This document shows positions 6,770 to 14,353 of a stretch of DNA of 20,691 bases, one piece after another (position 1 is the stretch's first letter; each line of letters opens with the position of its first letter). The translations under genes and the position numbers were made by a program. The DNA lies in assembly GCA_025924435.1 (NCBI GenBank), contig JAICIL010000039.1, positions 1 to 20,691 on the forward strand. The letters are read 5' to 3'. This DNA is from Chloroflexia bacterium. GTDB taxonomy: Bacteria > Chloroflexota > Chloroflexia > Thermomicrobiales > JALYUS01. Under the pieces are notes generated by a model, which was given only the letters and a program-made list of their open reading frames with translations, was not told the DNA's origin and ran no database searches.

Positions 6770-7915
6770 TCAGTCGAGGCCGAGCGCCCGCGCCAGGCGC
6801 GCAAAATCGAATCGCTCCGCGAGCAAGGCGCTGAAGCGGTCCACCTTGCGCCCTTGCGCGAACCGCACCCGGCCAAACACCTTGTCGAGCAGGTCCGTCG
6901 AGGTGCGCGTGTCGTGGCGGACGAGGACGACCGGGATCCCCTTCATGGCCGCGACGGAGAGGATGCGCGGCGAGGGATAGAGGTCGCCCGTCAGGATGAA
7001 CGCCGCCGTCGTTTCGATGACTTCCGGGGTTTCCAGCGCGGCGGTGAGGAGATCGGTGCGATCGCCGCCGGTGACGAGCGCGGTGCGCTCGCGGCGCTTG
7101 AGATGGTCAATCGCGGTCTCGACCGACATCGCGCCGACGACCACATGCTCGATCAGCGCGCCGGATTGATCCTCCGCGCAGAGGACGCGGCCGTCGAGAT
7201 AACTGGCGACCTGCCCCGCGCTCACGGAGCGGAGGGTGCGATCCTCCGGCAGCACGCCGAGCGTTGCGACGCCCAGGCGCTCCAGCGCGGGGAGGAGCGT
7301 ATTCGTGGTGTACGAGAGGCTGCCGCGCGGGATGACATTGAGCACCACACCCAGGAGACGGTCGCCCAGTTCGCGCTGGAAGGCGACGACCCGATCGAGC
7401 AGCGCGGACTCGTGCCCGCGCACGACGACCAGCACCTGCGCATCGAGCAACAACGACTGATCGGCGGCCGTCAGGCCGAGTACGCTCCCCTCATCGCGCG
7501 TGTCCGGCCCCTCGATGAGCATGACATCCTTGTCGCACGCGAGGGCCGCGAACGCGCGCACGACTTTCTCCTGGAAGTCGCTCGCGGCGACGCGGGCATC
7601 GCGCAAGGTGTCGGCGAGATCGGCGGCGGAAAGATGAACCGGGGCGATCCGCTCATCATGCTCGCCGCGCAGGCGCAGCGCTTCGCGGATAAACCCGACA
7701 TGATCGGGCGCGAGTTGGTCGTAGTCGTGCGCGAGCAGGAAAGGCTGGCAGTAGCCAACGGCGTATCCCTGCCCTTGCAGCGCGCGCCCGATGCCGACCG
7801 CGAAGGCGCTTTTGCCGCTCAATGGACTGGTCGAGGCGATGAGGAGATTCGCCGGACGCGTGGGTTTGTCAGTGCCCGTCGGTGTGCCTGTTTCGTCCAT
7901 GTGCTGTGATACCAA
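6770..7915 (-). CDS. BioD-like P-loop / DRTGG domain protein
   Basis: 381 residues from TTG 7915. The N-terminal part is a dethiobiotin-synthetase-like P-loop domain (AAA_26): STSPLSGKSAFAVGIG is the phosphate-binding loop, LIEGPD is a Walker-B-like strand, and VLVVVRGHES and GVVLNVIPRG follow the family pattern. The C-terminal part is a DRTGG domain (from about residue 245: SYLDGRVLC, MSVETAIDHL, ALVTGGDRTDL). The same two domains form the N-terminal regulatory part of some long phosphotransacetylases, but no Pta catalytic domain is present, so it may be a stand-alone nucleotide-responsive regulator (inference). TTG 7915 has GGAGG 5 nt upstream; ATG 7900 (376 residues) is the common-codon alternative but has no ribosome site at normal distance. 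It is divergent from the PBP gene. Confidence 0.85.
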   Translation of the reverse strand: MVSQHMDETGTPTGTDKPTRPANLLIASTSPLSGKSAFAVGIGRALQGQGYAVGYCQPFLLAHDYDQLAPDHVGFIREALRLRGEHDERIAPVHLSAADLADTLRDARVAASDFQEKVVRAFAALACDKDVMLIEGPDTRDEGSVLGLTAADQSLLLDAQVLVVVRGHESALLDRVVAFQRELGDRLLGVVLNVIPRGSLSYTTNTLLPALERLGVATLGVLPEDRTLRSVSAGQVASYLDGRVLCAEDQSGALIEHVVVGAMSVETAIDHLKRRERTALVTGGDRTDLLTAALETPEVIETTAAFILTGDLYPSPRILSVAAMKGIPVVLVRHDTRTSTDLLDKVFGRVRFAQGRKVDRFSALLAERFDFARLARALGLD

Positions 7916-7979
7916 TGCCACCTCCAGGAAGCCGCCCCCATGCACACGATACCATAGATTTTGCCTTTGCGACCGTGCC

Positions 7980-7998
7980 GGGAAATCTCCCATTTCCC
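7980..7998. promoter_or_regulatory. 7-bp perfect inverted repeat beside the PBP promoter
   Basis: GGGAAAT (7980-7986) and ATTTCCC (7992-7998) are exact inverted repeats around CTCCC. The site ends 1 nt before the predicted -35 of the PBP gene, in the region shared by two divergent genes, a typical regulator position. No regulator is known. Confidence 0.4.
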
Positions 7999-7999
7999 C

Positions 8000-8028
8000 T
8001 TGACCCACCAGGCGACCGTTTGTACACT
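8000..8028 (+). promoter_or_regulatory. Promoter of the penicillin-binding protein gene
   Basis: TTGACC (8000-8005, five of six) is followed after 17 bp by TACACT (8023-8028, four of six). A second -10-like TACAAT lies at 8030-8035 without a matching -35. The predicted leader is about 65 nt long. Confidence 0.5.
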
Positions 8029-8101
8029 TTACAATAATTCTACGGTATGTGCGGCATCCGTACGAATATCCGTCTATGCCTGACAAGGCGAGGAGACTGA
8101 C

Positions 8102-10336
8102 GTGCGGTATTACTCTCCCTACTCCTCCCGAACGCGCCCGCCGCTCTGGCCGAAATTTCTCGGTGTTCTGCTCGCCATCGCGATCCTCGGCAGCGGCGGC
8201 TGGCTCGCGTGGACGATCCACGGCCATTCCGGCGGTTCCGTGCAGGAGATCAAGGCGACGGTCGCCTCGGCCGGTGTGGCGACAGGTGGGGCGATTTCGC
8301 CGACCGCGCCGGCCCCGAGCAGCGCCATCCCCGTCGCGGCGAATGGCACCGTCCCGACGGGACCGAACACCCTGAGCGATCCGCAGACCGCCGCCGACAC
8401 CTATGTGCAGGCGTGGAACGCCGCCGACTACCAGACGATGTACCGGATCATCTCCACGCGCGCCCAGGCCGCCATCCCGCAGGATGCCTTCCAGAAGCGG
8501 TACGAGAATATCCTCGCGGAGTCGGGCATCTCCGCCGTCCAGGTGCAACTGGTCGGCCAGGAACCCGGCACCTCCCAGTACCGGATCAAAGTGGCGTTCA
8601 CCTCGTCCCTCGTCGGCAACTTCACGCAGGAAAATGTCATCCCGCTCACCCACGAGGGCAACGCCTGGCGCGTCGAGTGGACGCCGTCGCTGATCTTCCG
8701 CGAATTGGACGGCAACGGACTGGTGCGCTTCTTCCCGGACGACCCGATTCGCGGCCGGATTCTCGACCGCAAGGGGCGGCCGCTCGCCGTCGAGGGGCTA
8801 ATCAAGCAGGTCGGCGTCGTGCCGGGGAAAATCGCCAACGAAGCCGATCTGCTCAGCCGCCTGAGTACGCTGCTGAAGTTGGATCAGGCGTCGGTCAAGA
8901 AAGCGTATCAGAGCGGGCAGCCAACCTGGTTCATGCCGGTCAAGAATATCCCGAACAGCACGCCCGATGATCTGGTGGCGCAATTGAATGCCATCCCCGG
9001 CGTCGAGGTGCATGCGCAAGAGGCGCGCACGTACCCGTACGGCACCTTGGCCGCGCACGCCATCGGCTATCTCGGCGAGATCTCGCCCGATCAGTTGAAG
9101 ACGCTCGGGCCGAAGGGGTACCGCTCCGGCGACGTGATCGGTCAATCGGGCGTCGAGGGGTGGGCCGAAGAACTGCTGGCGGGGAAGCGGGGCGGCAAAC
9201 TGGCCGTCATTGACCCCGATTCTGGCGCGATCCGCTCGACCATCGCCTCCCGCGCGAAGACGGAATCGCTGGACGTGGCGACGACGATAGACGTGGACAT
9301 CCAGAAAGCGGCGGAAGACTCGCTCGGCGACAAGACCGGCAGCGTCGTCATGCTCGAACCGGGGACGGGCAATGTGCTGGCGATCGCGAGCCATCCGACC
9401 TTCGACCCCAATGTCTTCATCCTCGGGCCAACGAAAGACGAACTGGCATACCTCACGAACGAGCAGCAGCGGCCGCAACTCTTCCGCGCGACGCAGGCGA
9501 CCTATCCGTCCGGCTCGATCTTCAAGGTCGTCACGATGACCGCCGGTTTCGAGAAGGGCGGCTTCACTGCCAATGAAACCTTGCCGTGTGGCGGGTCGTT
9601 CGATCTCGGCGGCAACGTCTATCACGACTGGAATCCGAACCGGCATACCGTCACATATCAAGAGGGGCTGGTCCAGTCGTGCGACGTCGTCTTCTACACC
9701 GTCGGCAAGAAACTCGACGACACGGACCCCAATATCCTGCCGGACTACGCGCGGCAATTCGGCCTGGGCCAGCCGACCGGCATCCAGGGGGTGGCGGAGC
9801 AACCCGGCGTCGTGCCGGACCCGAAATGGAAGCGCGAAACCCAGCACGACGGCTGGTCCACGGGCGACGCGATCAACCTCTCCATCGGCCAGGGATACTT
9901 ACTCGTGACGCCGTTGCAGATGGCGGACATCTACAACAGCATCGCCAGTGGCGGCACGATGTGGCAGCCGCGCCTCGTCTCGCGCATCCTCAATGTGGAC
10001 GGCTCGGTCTTCAAGGATTATCCCCCGGTCGAGAAAGGGAAAATCCCGACCTCGGCGGCGAATATCGCCGTGATGCAGCAGGCGCTCCTCCAGGTAACGA
10101 CGACGGCGACCGGCACGGCGACCAGCGCCTTCACCGGGTTCAGCCCGCCCGCCGCCGGGAAAACGGGCACCGCGGAACAGGCGAAGGACCCGCACTCGTG
10201 GTTCGCGTCGTACTTCCCGGCGCAGAACCCGCAGATTGCCGGGGTGGTGATGATCGAGGCGGGCGGCGAAGGGAGTTCGAACGCCGCCCCGATCACGCGG
10301 GCGATCTACACGAAATACGAAGCGATGCCGAAATGA
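8102..10336 (+). CDS. Class B penicillin-binding protein (PBP2-like transpeptidase with MecA_N/NTF2-like domain)
   Basis: 744 residues. A short basic N-terminus and one membrane anchor (about 17-38) are followed by an Ala/Pro-rich spacer, an NTF2-like MecA_N domain (about 97-205, DTYVQAWNAADYQTMYRI), a PBP dimerisation domain starting at RGRILDRKGRPLA, and the transpeptidase domain. Active-site motifs are intact: S472-x-x-K475 (SGSIFK), S526-C-D528 as the second motif, and K687-T-G. The S-x-D form resembles PBP2-type rather than division PBP3-type enzymes, so it probably cross-links peptidoglycan during elongation; the RodZ-like gene nearby fits this. GTG 8102 has GAGGAG 6 nt upstream. A MecA_N domain also occurs in many beta-lactam-sensitive PBPs and does not imply resistance. 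Confidence 0.92.
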   Translation: MRYYSPYSSRTRPPLWPKFLGVLLAIAILGSGGWLAWTIHGHSGGSVQEIKATVASAGVATGGAISPTAPAPSSAIPVAANGTVPTGPNTLSDPQTAADTYVQAWNAADYQTMYRIISTRAQAAIPQDAFQKRYENILAESGISAVQVQLVGQEPGTSQYRIKVAFTSSLVGNFTQENVIPLTHEGNAWRVEWTPSLIFRELDGNGLVRFFPDDPIRGRILDRKGRPLAVEGLIKQVGVVPGKIANEADLLSRLSTLLKLDQASVKKAYQSGQPTWFMPVKNIPNSTPDDLVAQLNAIPGVEVHAQEARTYPYGTLAAHAIGYLGEISPDQLKTLGPKGYRSGDVIGQSGVEGWAEELLAGKRGGKLAVIDPDSGAIRSTIASRAKTESLDVATTIDVDIQKAAEDSLGDKTGSVVMLEPGTGNVLAIASHPTFDPNVFILGPTKDELAYLTNEQQRPQLFRATQATYPSGSIFKVVTMTAGFEKGGFTANETLPCGGSFDLGGNVYHDWNPNRHTVTYQEGLVQSCDVVFYTVGKKLDDTDPNILPDYARQFGLGQPTGIQGVAEQPGVVPDPKWKRETQHDGWSTGDAINLSIGQGYLLVTPLQMADIYNSIASGGTMWQPRLVSRILNVDGSVFKDYPPVEKGKIPTSAANIAVMQQALLQVTTTATGTATSAFTGFSPPAAGKTGTAEQAKDPHSWFASYFPAQNPQIAGVVMIEAGGEGSSNAAPITRAIYTKYEAMPK

Positions 10337-10428
10337 AGTGGGCAGTGGGCAATGGGCAGTGGGCAGTGGACAGCGGGCAGAAGGGGAACGAATCCACCGC
10401 TCGCCGCTCACTGCCCGCTGCCCGCTGC
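10337..10428. repeat. Tandem heptamer repeat with imperfect inverted copy
   Basis: Immediately after the PBP stop codon, about 6.3 copies of the 7-nt unit AGTGGGC (variants AATGGGC, AGTGGAC, AGCGGGC) run from 10337 to 10380. The complementary series (GCCCGCT units and a GCTCACT) lies at 10406-10428, so the RNA can fold into a long imperfect hairpin. It separates the PBP gene from panE and is not coding. Confidence 0.8.
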
Positions 10429-10460
10429 ATGCTCATGCGTTTGCGCACGGATACGCCCAC

Positions 10461-11387
10461 ATGCAAGTGACGGTGATCGGCGCGGGCGCGATGGGGAGCC
10501 TCTTCGGGGCGCTGCTGCAACGCGCGGGCAACGCCGTCACGCTCGTGGATGTCCGCGCCGAGCACGTCGCGGCGCTCCGCAAGCGGGATCTCGCGATCGA
10601 GGAGCCGGATGGGCCGCGCATCGCGATCCGCGTGCCGGCGACGACCGACGCGGGCGCGGCGCTCGCCGCCGACCTCTTCCTGCTCTTCGTCAAGACGCCG
10701 TTCACCGCCGCCGCGCTCAGGCCGTTCGCGGGCCGCATCCCGGCGGGGGCGATGGTGCTGACGCTGCAAAACGGCATCGGCAACGACGAGGCGATCATCC
10801 GCGCGCTCGGGCGGCGGGTACAGGTCGCCCTCGGCGTCACGGCGCAGGCCGCGACGGCGCTCGGGCCGACGGTCGTCCGGCGCCGGTCGAGCGGGCCGAC
10901 GATCATCGGCCTGCCGGATGGGCAGCGCCCCGCCGAACTCGAAGCGATCGCCGCAACATTTTCCGAGGCGGGCATCCCGACGCGCACGACGCGCCACGTC
11001 CTCGAGCACATCTGGCAGAAATTGCTCGTCAATGTCGGCATCAACGCGCTCACCGCCCTCGCGAACCTCCCGAACGGGGAGTTGTTCGCCGACCCGGAGA
11101 TGGCGGCGCTCGCGCGCCGCCTCGTCGGCGAGGCGGCGCGCGTGATGCGCGCCGAAGGGATCCCCGCCCCGCCGCGCGACCCCGTGGACTTCGTGCGCGC
11201 GGTCGCTGAGGCGACCAAAAACGATCGCTCGTCCATGCTCGAAGACCTGCTCGCCGAGCGGCGGACGGAGATAGACGCGATCAACGGCGCGATCGTCCGG
11301 CTCGGCGAGCGCCACGGCGTGGACGTGACGGCAAACCGCGTCGTGACGACGCTCGTCCACCAGCGGGCGAAGCAGCCGAAGGGGTGA
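10461..11387 (+). CDS. panE: 2-dehydropantoate 2-reductase (ketopantoate reductase)
   Basis: 308 residues, the usual length. The enzyme reduces ketopantoate to pantoate with NADPH in pantothenate/CoA synthesis. The N-terminal Rossmann motif GAGAMGSLFG starts at residue 7; TLQNGIGNDE is the conserved strand-loop; the catalytic Lys lies in EHIWQKLLVNVGINALTAL; the C-terminal helical domain has SSMLEDLLAERRTEIDAINGAI, which holds the substrate-binding Ser and acidic residues. ATG 10461 is chosen because the nucleotide-binding motif follows directly; no strong Shine-Dalgarno is visible. ApbA/PanE-family members of other specificity exist, but the ITAL/TEID context favours panE. It lies alone between two repeat elements, with no other pantothenate gene in the window. 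Confidence 0.88.
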   Translation: MQVTVIGAGAMGSLFGALLQRAGNAVTLVDVRAEHVAALRKRDLAIEEPDGPRIAIRVPATTDAGAALAADLFLLFVKTPFTAAALRPFAGRIPAGAMVLTLQNGIGNDEAIIRALGRRVQVALGVTAQAATALGPTVVRRRSSGPTIIGLPDGQRPAELEAIAATFSEAGIPTRTTRHVLEHIWQKLLVNVGINALTALANLPNGELFADPEMAALARRLVGEAARVMRAEGIPAPPRDPVDFVRAVAEATKNDRSSMLEDLLAERRTEIDAINGAIVRLGERHGVDVTANRVVTTLVHQRAKQPKG

Positions 11388-11392
11388 GCGAA

Positions 11393-11509
11393 GGTTTCAA
11401 CATCACCAAGACACCAAGAAGAGAAGTGGCGTTTTCCTTGGTGTTCTCCGTGTTCTTGCGGGCGCCCCTGGGCGGCATTGGCGGTTCAGCGTCTATGGAG
11501 TTTGAAACC
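11393..11509. repeat. Degenerate inverted-repeat element between panE and trpS
   Basis: The 117-nt gap between two convergent stops is bounded by exact 8-bp inverted repeats, GGTTTCAA (11393-11400) and TTGAAACC (11502-11509). Inside, ACCAAGACACCAAGAAG (from 11405) faces an imperfect complement with CTTGGTGTTCT (from about 11438). The words resemble, but do not equal, those of the 6651-6756 repeat. It could be a MITE-like unit or only a bidirectional terminator. Confidence 0.6.
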
Positions 11510-11513
11510 GGCG

Positions 11514-12548
11514 CTAACGCGGCGACGGCCGCAGCCCGACACGCTCCCGCACTTCCCGCAACGTCTCGGTGGCGACCGACCGTGCCCGCGCCGCGCCGTC
11601 GCCGAGGATCTGCTCGACGCGATCGCCGTCCGCCGCGAATTCCGCCCGGCGAGCCCGGAACGGGGCGAGCGCGCCGTCCAGATTGCGCGCCAGCCATTCC
11701 TTGCACTCGACGCACCCCTGGAGGGCGTTCGTGCAGCGATGGTAGACCTGCGCCTGCTCCTCCGGCGTGGAGTAGTAGGTGTGCAGGGTGTAGACGTTGC
11801 ACACTTCCGGGCGGCCGGGATCGGTCCGGTAGCGGCGCTGCGGATCGGTCACCATGCTGAGGACGCGGGTGCGCAAGTCCTCCGGCGTGTCGGCGAGTTC
11901 GATGTGGTTATCCAGGGATTTCGACATTTTGTGCGTGCCGTCAATGCCCATCACGCGCGGGAAGTCCGTCAGCCGCGCCTGCGGCACCGGAAATGTCTCG
12001 CCGAAGCGGTGGTTGAACCGCCGCGCGATCTCGCGCGCCAACTCCAGATGCGGCAACTGGTCCTCGCCGACGGGCACCGTCGTCGCCCGATAGAGCAGGA
12101 TGTCGCCCGCCATCAGGACGGGATAGCCGAGCAGGCCGTAATTGATGTTGTCGGGATGCTCCTCCGATTGCTCGCGGAAGGAGGGGGCGCGCGTCAGCCA
12201 GGAGAGCGGCACGATCATCGAGAGGAGCATGTGCAGTTCGGTGATCTGCGGCACGTCCGACTGGGCGAAGATGACCGTGCGCGACGGATCAATGCCCGCC
12301 GCCAGCCAGTCGAGCACCATGTCGCGCGTGTTGCGGGCGATCCGCTCGGTCTGTTCGAGGGTCGTGAGCGCGTGGTAGTCCACGATGCAGTAGAAGCACT
12401 CCGCCTCGTCCTGCAACGCGACGTAGTTCTGGATGGCGCCGAGATAGTTGCCGATGTGCTGCCGTCCGGTCGGGCGGGCGCCGCTGAAGACGCGGACTGG
12501 CGCGTCCACATCGGCGGCGGTTACTGAGTCGGTTCGCTCGCTGTTCAC
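11514..12548 (-). CDS. trpS: Tryptophanyl-tRNA synthetase, with Fe-S-type cysteine motif
   Basis: 344 residues from GTG 12548. It charges tRNA-Trp with tryptophan in the cytosol. Class I signatures are clear: PTGRQHIGN (H31-N34) as the HIGH motif and KMSKS at 207-211. Family blocks IVDYHALT, PVGEDQLPHLELAREIARRFN and MGIDGTHKMSK are present. Four cysteines, C250-x21-C272-x6-C279-x2-C282, closely match the [4Fe-4S] motif of Thermotoga-type TrpRS (C-x22-C-x6-C-x2-C), near the anticodon-binding region. GTG 12548 has GAGGAGGG about 5 nt upstream; ATG 12587 would add 13 residues without a good ribosome site. It lies 78 nt downstream of efp on the same strand and may share its transcript. Confidence 0.95.
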   Translation of the reverse strand: MNSERTDSVTAADVDAPVRVFSGARPTGRQHIGNYLGAIQNYVALQDEAECFYCIVDYHALTTLEQTERIARNTRDMVLDWLAAGIDPSRTVIFAQSDVPQITELHMLLSMIVPLSWLTRAPSFREQSEEHPDNINYGLLGYPVLMAGDILLYRATTVPVGEDQLPHLELAREIARRFNHRFGETFPVPQARLTDFPRVMGIDGTHKMSKSLDNHIELADTPEDLRTRVLSMVTDPQRRYRTDPGRPEVCNVYTLHTYYSTPEEQAQVYHRCTNALQGCVECKEWLARNLDGALAPFRARRAEFAADGDRVEQILGDGAARARSVATETLREVRERVGLRPSPR

Positions 12549-12626
12549 TCCGCCCTCCTCGCCGTCTGCCCCGCTCGTTTCCCTCATCCTGAACAGACGC
12601 CGATTCGGGCGTCGCGCCGCGCCGGA

Positions 12627-13196
12627 TCAGTCGTTGACGCGCTCGATGTAGTCGCCGGTTTCCGGGTTGACGGCGATGCGGTCGCCCTCCTTGACGAAGG
12701 CGGGGACCTGCACCGTCGCGCCGGTGTCCACCGTAACGGCTTTGTTGACGCCCTGCACGGTGTTGCCGCGCGCGGCGATCTCGGCCTCCGTCACCGTCAC
12801 GACGGCGCGCTTCGGCGGGCGAATGCCGACGCCCTCCGACTCGTGCACGAGCAGTTCGTATGTCTCGCCCTCGCGGAGGAAGTTGGCGACGGTGCCGAGC
12901 ACGTCGCGCGGCACGGAGACCTGCTCGAAACTGCTCTGGTTCATGAAGAAGAAGTCCTCGCCCTCCTGATAGAGGTACTGCATGTCCTCGTTGCGGATGG
13001 CGTAGTCCTCGATCGTCTCGCCCGACTTGAAGGTGAAATCCACCACCCGGCCCGTCCGCAGGCTCTTCAGTTTCGTGCGGAAGAAGGCGGAGCCTTTGCC
13101 GGGATTGACGAACTCCACTTCCACCATCTGGTGCGGCTGCCCCTGGAACATCACGGTCGTCCCGCGCTTGAACTCCGATGTCGAAATCAGTGCCAT
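12627..13196 (-). CDS. efp: Translation elongation factor P
   Basis: 189 residues, the full family length. EF-P enters stalled ribosomes and promotes peptide bonds at polyproline stretches. Three beta-barrel domains fit: the KOW-like N-terminal domain with loop NPGKGSAF, whose tip K34 matches the lysine modified in E. coli; an OB domain with DMQYLYQEGEDFFFMN; and a C-terminal OB domain ending GDRIAVNPETGDYIERV, the classical EF-P signature. AAGGAGG lies 5 nt before the ATG. The gene upstream on the same strand is an EpmA-type ligase, so K34 is the predicted target of lysylation. A -10-like TATACT on the minus strand (plus-strand 13259-13264) could give efp its own promoter, but no -35 is seen. 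Proline-rich stretches in several neighbouring proteins are plausible clients (inference). Confidence 0.97.
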   Translation of the reverse strand: MALISTSEFKRGTTVMFQGQPHQMVEVEFVNPGKGSAFFRTKLKSLRTGRVVDFTFKSGETIEDYAIRNEDMQYLYQEGEDFFFMNQSSFEQVSVPRDVLGTVANFLREGETYELLVHESEGVGIRPPKRAVVTVTEAEIAARGNTVQGVNKAVTVDTGATVQVPAFVKEGDRIAVNPETGDYIERVND

Positions 13197-13286
13197 AGGT
13201 CCTCCTTCGCACCCGCCCGCCGCGACGGGAGGAGACGACGCACGCCCTCATTGACGCCAGTATACACAATGGCTGGCCGGGCGATG

Positions 13287-14342
13287 CTAGGGAAAGATTT
13301 CGCTCGCCGGGAACCAGAGCGTCTCCTGGATGCTCGCCGCACCGGCGAAGAGCATCACGAGCCGGTCCACGCCGACCGCGATGCCCGCCGACGGCGGCAT
13401 GCCGACGCGGAGCGCGCGGATGAAGTCCTCGTCAATCTCGTACGTCGTCTTGCCGAGCGCGGCGCGCGCGGCGCGCTCGGCCTTGAGGCGCGCCCGCTGC
13501 TCGTCGGCGTCGGTCAATTCGGAGAAGGCGTTCCCCAATTCGATCCCGGCGACATAGAATTCGAATCGCTCGGCGTAGTGCGGGTCGTCCGCCTTGCGCC
13601 GCGCGAGCGCCGCCATCGAGGCGGGATAGTCGCAGAGGATTGTCGGCGCCGGGCGGCCCAGGTGCGGCTCGATCTCGTTGAGGAAAATCTGGTGGTAGCC
13701 CTGCTCCCATGTCGTCTCGCCGGTCGCCCGATAGCCGCGCGCATCGAGCGTGCGGCGCATCGCCGCGCCATCATGCAGCGTGTCGAGGTCGAGGCGTGCA
13801 TACCGCGCGAACGCGTCGCGGACGGTCAGCCGCTCCCACGGCGGCGCGAGCGCGATCCGCTCGTCCCCGACCGCGAGCACCGGCTGGGCATCCGGGGCCG
13901 CGTCGGGGTGCACGGCCCGCCAGATGGCGGCGAGGAGCTGCTCGCAGTCCGCCATGATCGCCCGGTAGTCGGCGCGCGCGCGGTACCATTCGAGGATCGT
14001 GAATTCGGGGTTGTGGCCGCGGCTGATCTCCTCGCCGTTGCGGAACGATTTGCAAATCTGGTAGATGCGCGGCAACCCGGCGACGAGCAATTTCTTCATC
14101 GCGTATTCGGGCGAGGTGGTGAGAAACGCGCGCGACGATTGGCCGCGCGCCGTCGTCAGGCGGGTCTCGAAGACATCGAGGTACGGCTCCATGCCGGGCG
14201 CGGCGACGAGCAGCGGCGTCTCGACCTCCTCGAAATCCCGGCCATCGAAGAAGGCGCGAATCGCCTTGATGACGCTCCCGCGCAGCAGATAGGCGTGCCG
14301 CTGTTCGGGGGCGGAGCGCAGCCGGAGCCAGGTCGGTTCCAT
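13287..14342 (-). CDS. epmA: EpmA-type EF-P (R)-beta-lysine ligase (PoxA/GenX)
   Basis: 351 residues. It is a lysyl-tRNA-synthetase class II catalytic core without the N-terminal tRNA-binding OB domain, as in EpmA. Visible motifs: TSPEYAMKKLL; motif 2 FRNGEEISRGHNPEFTILEWY (split: FRNGE at 100, HNPEF at 110, LEWY to 120); ELGNAFSEL; motif 3 AGIAVGVDRLVMLFAG. By motif alignment A322 in GIAVG corresponds to A298 of E. coli EpmA, where lysyl-tRNA synthetases have Gly; this residue shapes the pocket for (R)-beta-lysine. It should modify K34 of the adjacent EF-P. EpmB, the lysine 2,3-aminomutase that makes beta-lysine, is not in the window. ATG 14342 lies 11 nt after the purF stop and has no clear Shine-Dalgarno, suggesting reinitiation. 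Confidence 0.9.
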   Translation of the reverse strand: MEPTWLRLRSAPEQRHAYLLRGSVIKAIRAFFDGRDFEEVETPLLVAAPGMEPYLDVFETRLTTARGQSSRAFLTTSPEYAMKKLLVAGLPRIYQICKSFRNGEEISRGHNPEFTILEWYRARADYRAIMADCEQLLAAIWRAVHPDAAPDAQPVLAVGDERIALAPPWERLTVRDAFARYARLDLDTLHDGAAMRRTLDARGYRATGETTWEQGYHQIFLNEIEPHLGRPAPTILCDYPASMAALARRKADDPHYAERFEFYVAGIELGNAFSELTDADEQRARLKAERAARAALGKTTYEIDEDFIRALRVGMPPSAGIAVGVDRLVMLFAGAASIQETLWFPASEIFP

Positions 14343-14353
14343 CGGATGCGCCG

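Noticed and set aside
8102..10336. Beta-lactam resistance gene of the mecA type
   Set aside because: The MecA_N domain is shared by many ordinary class B PBPs; nothing in the sequence shows low affinity or a mec context.
10337..10428. CRISPR array
   Set aside because: Units are 7 nt, contiguous and without spacers; it is a tandem microsatellite-like repeat with an inverted copy.
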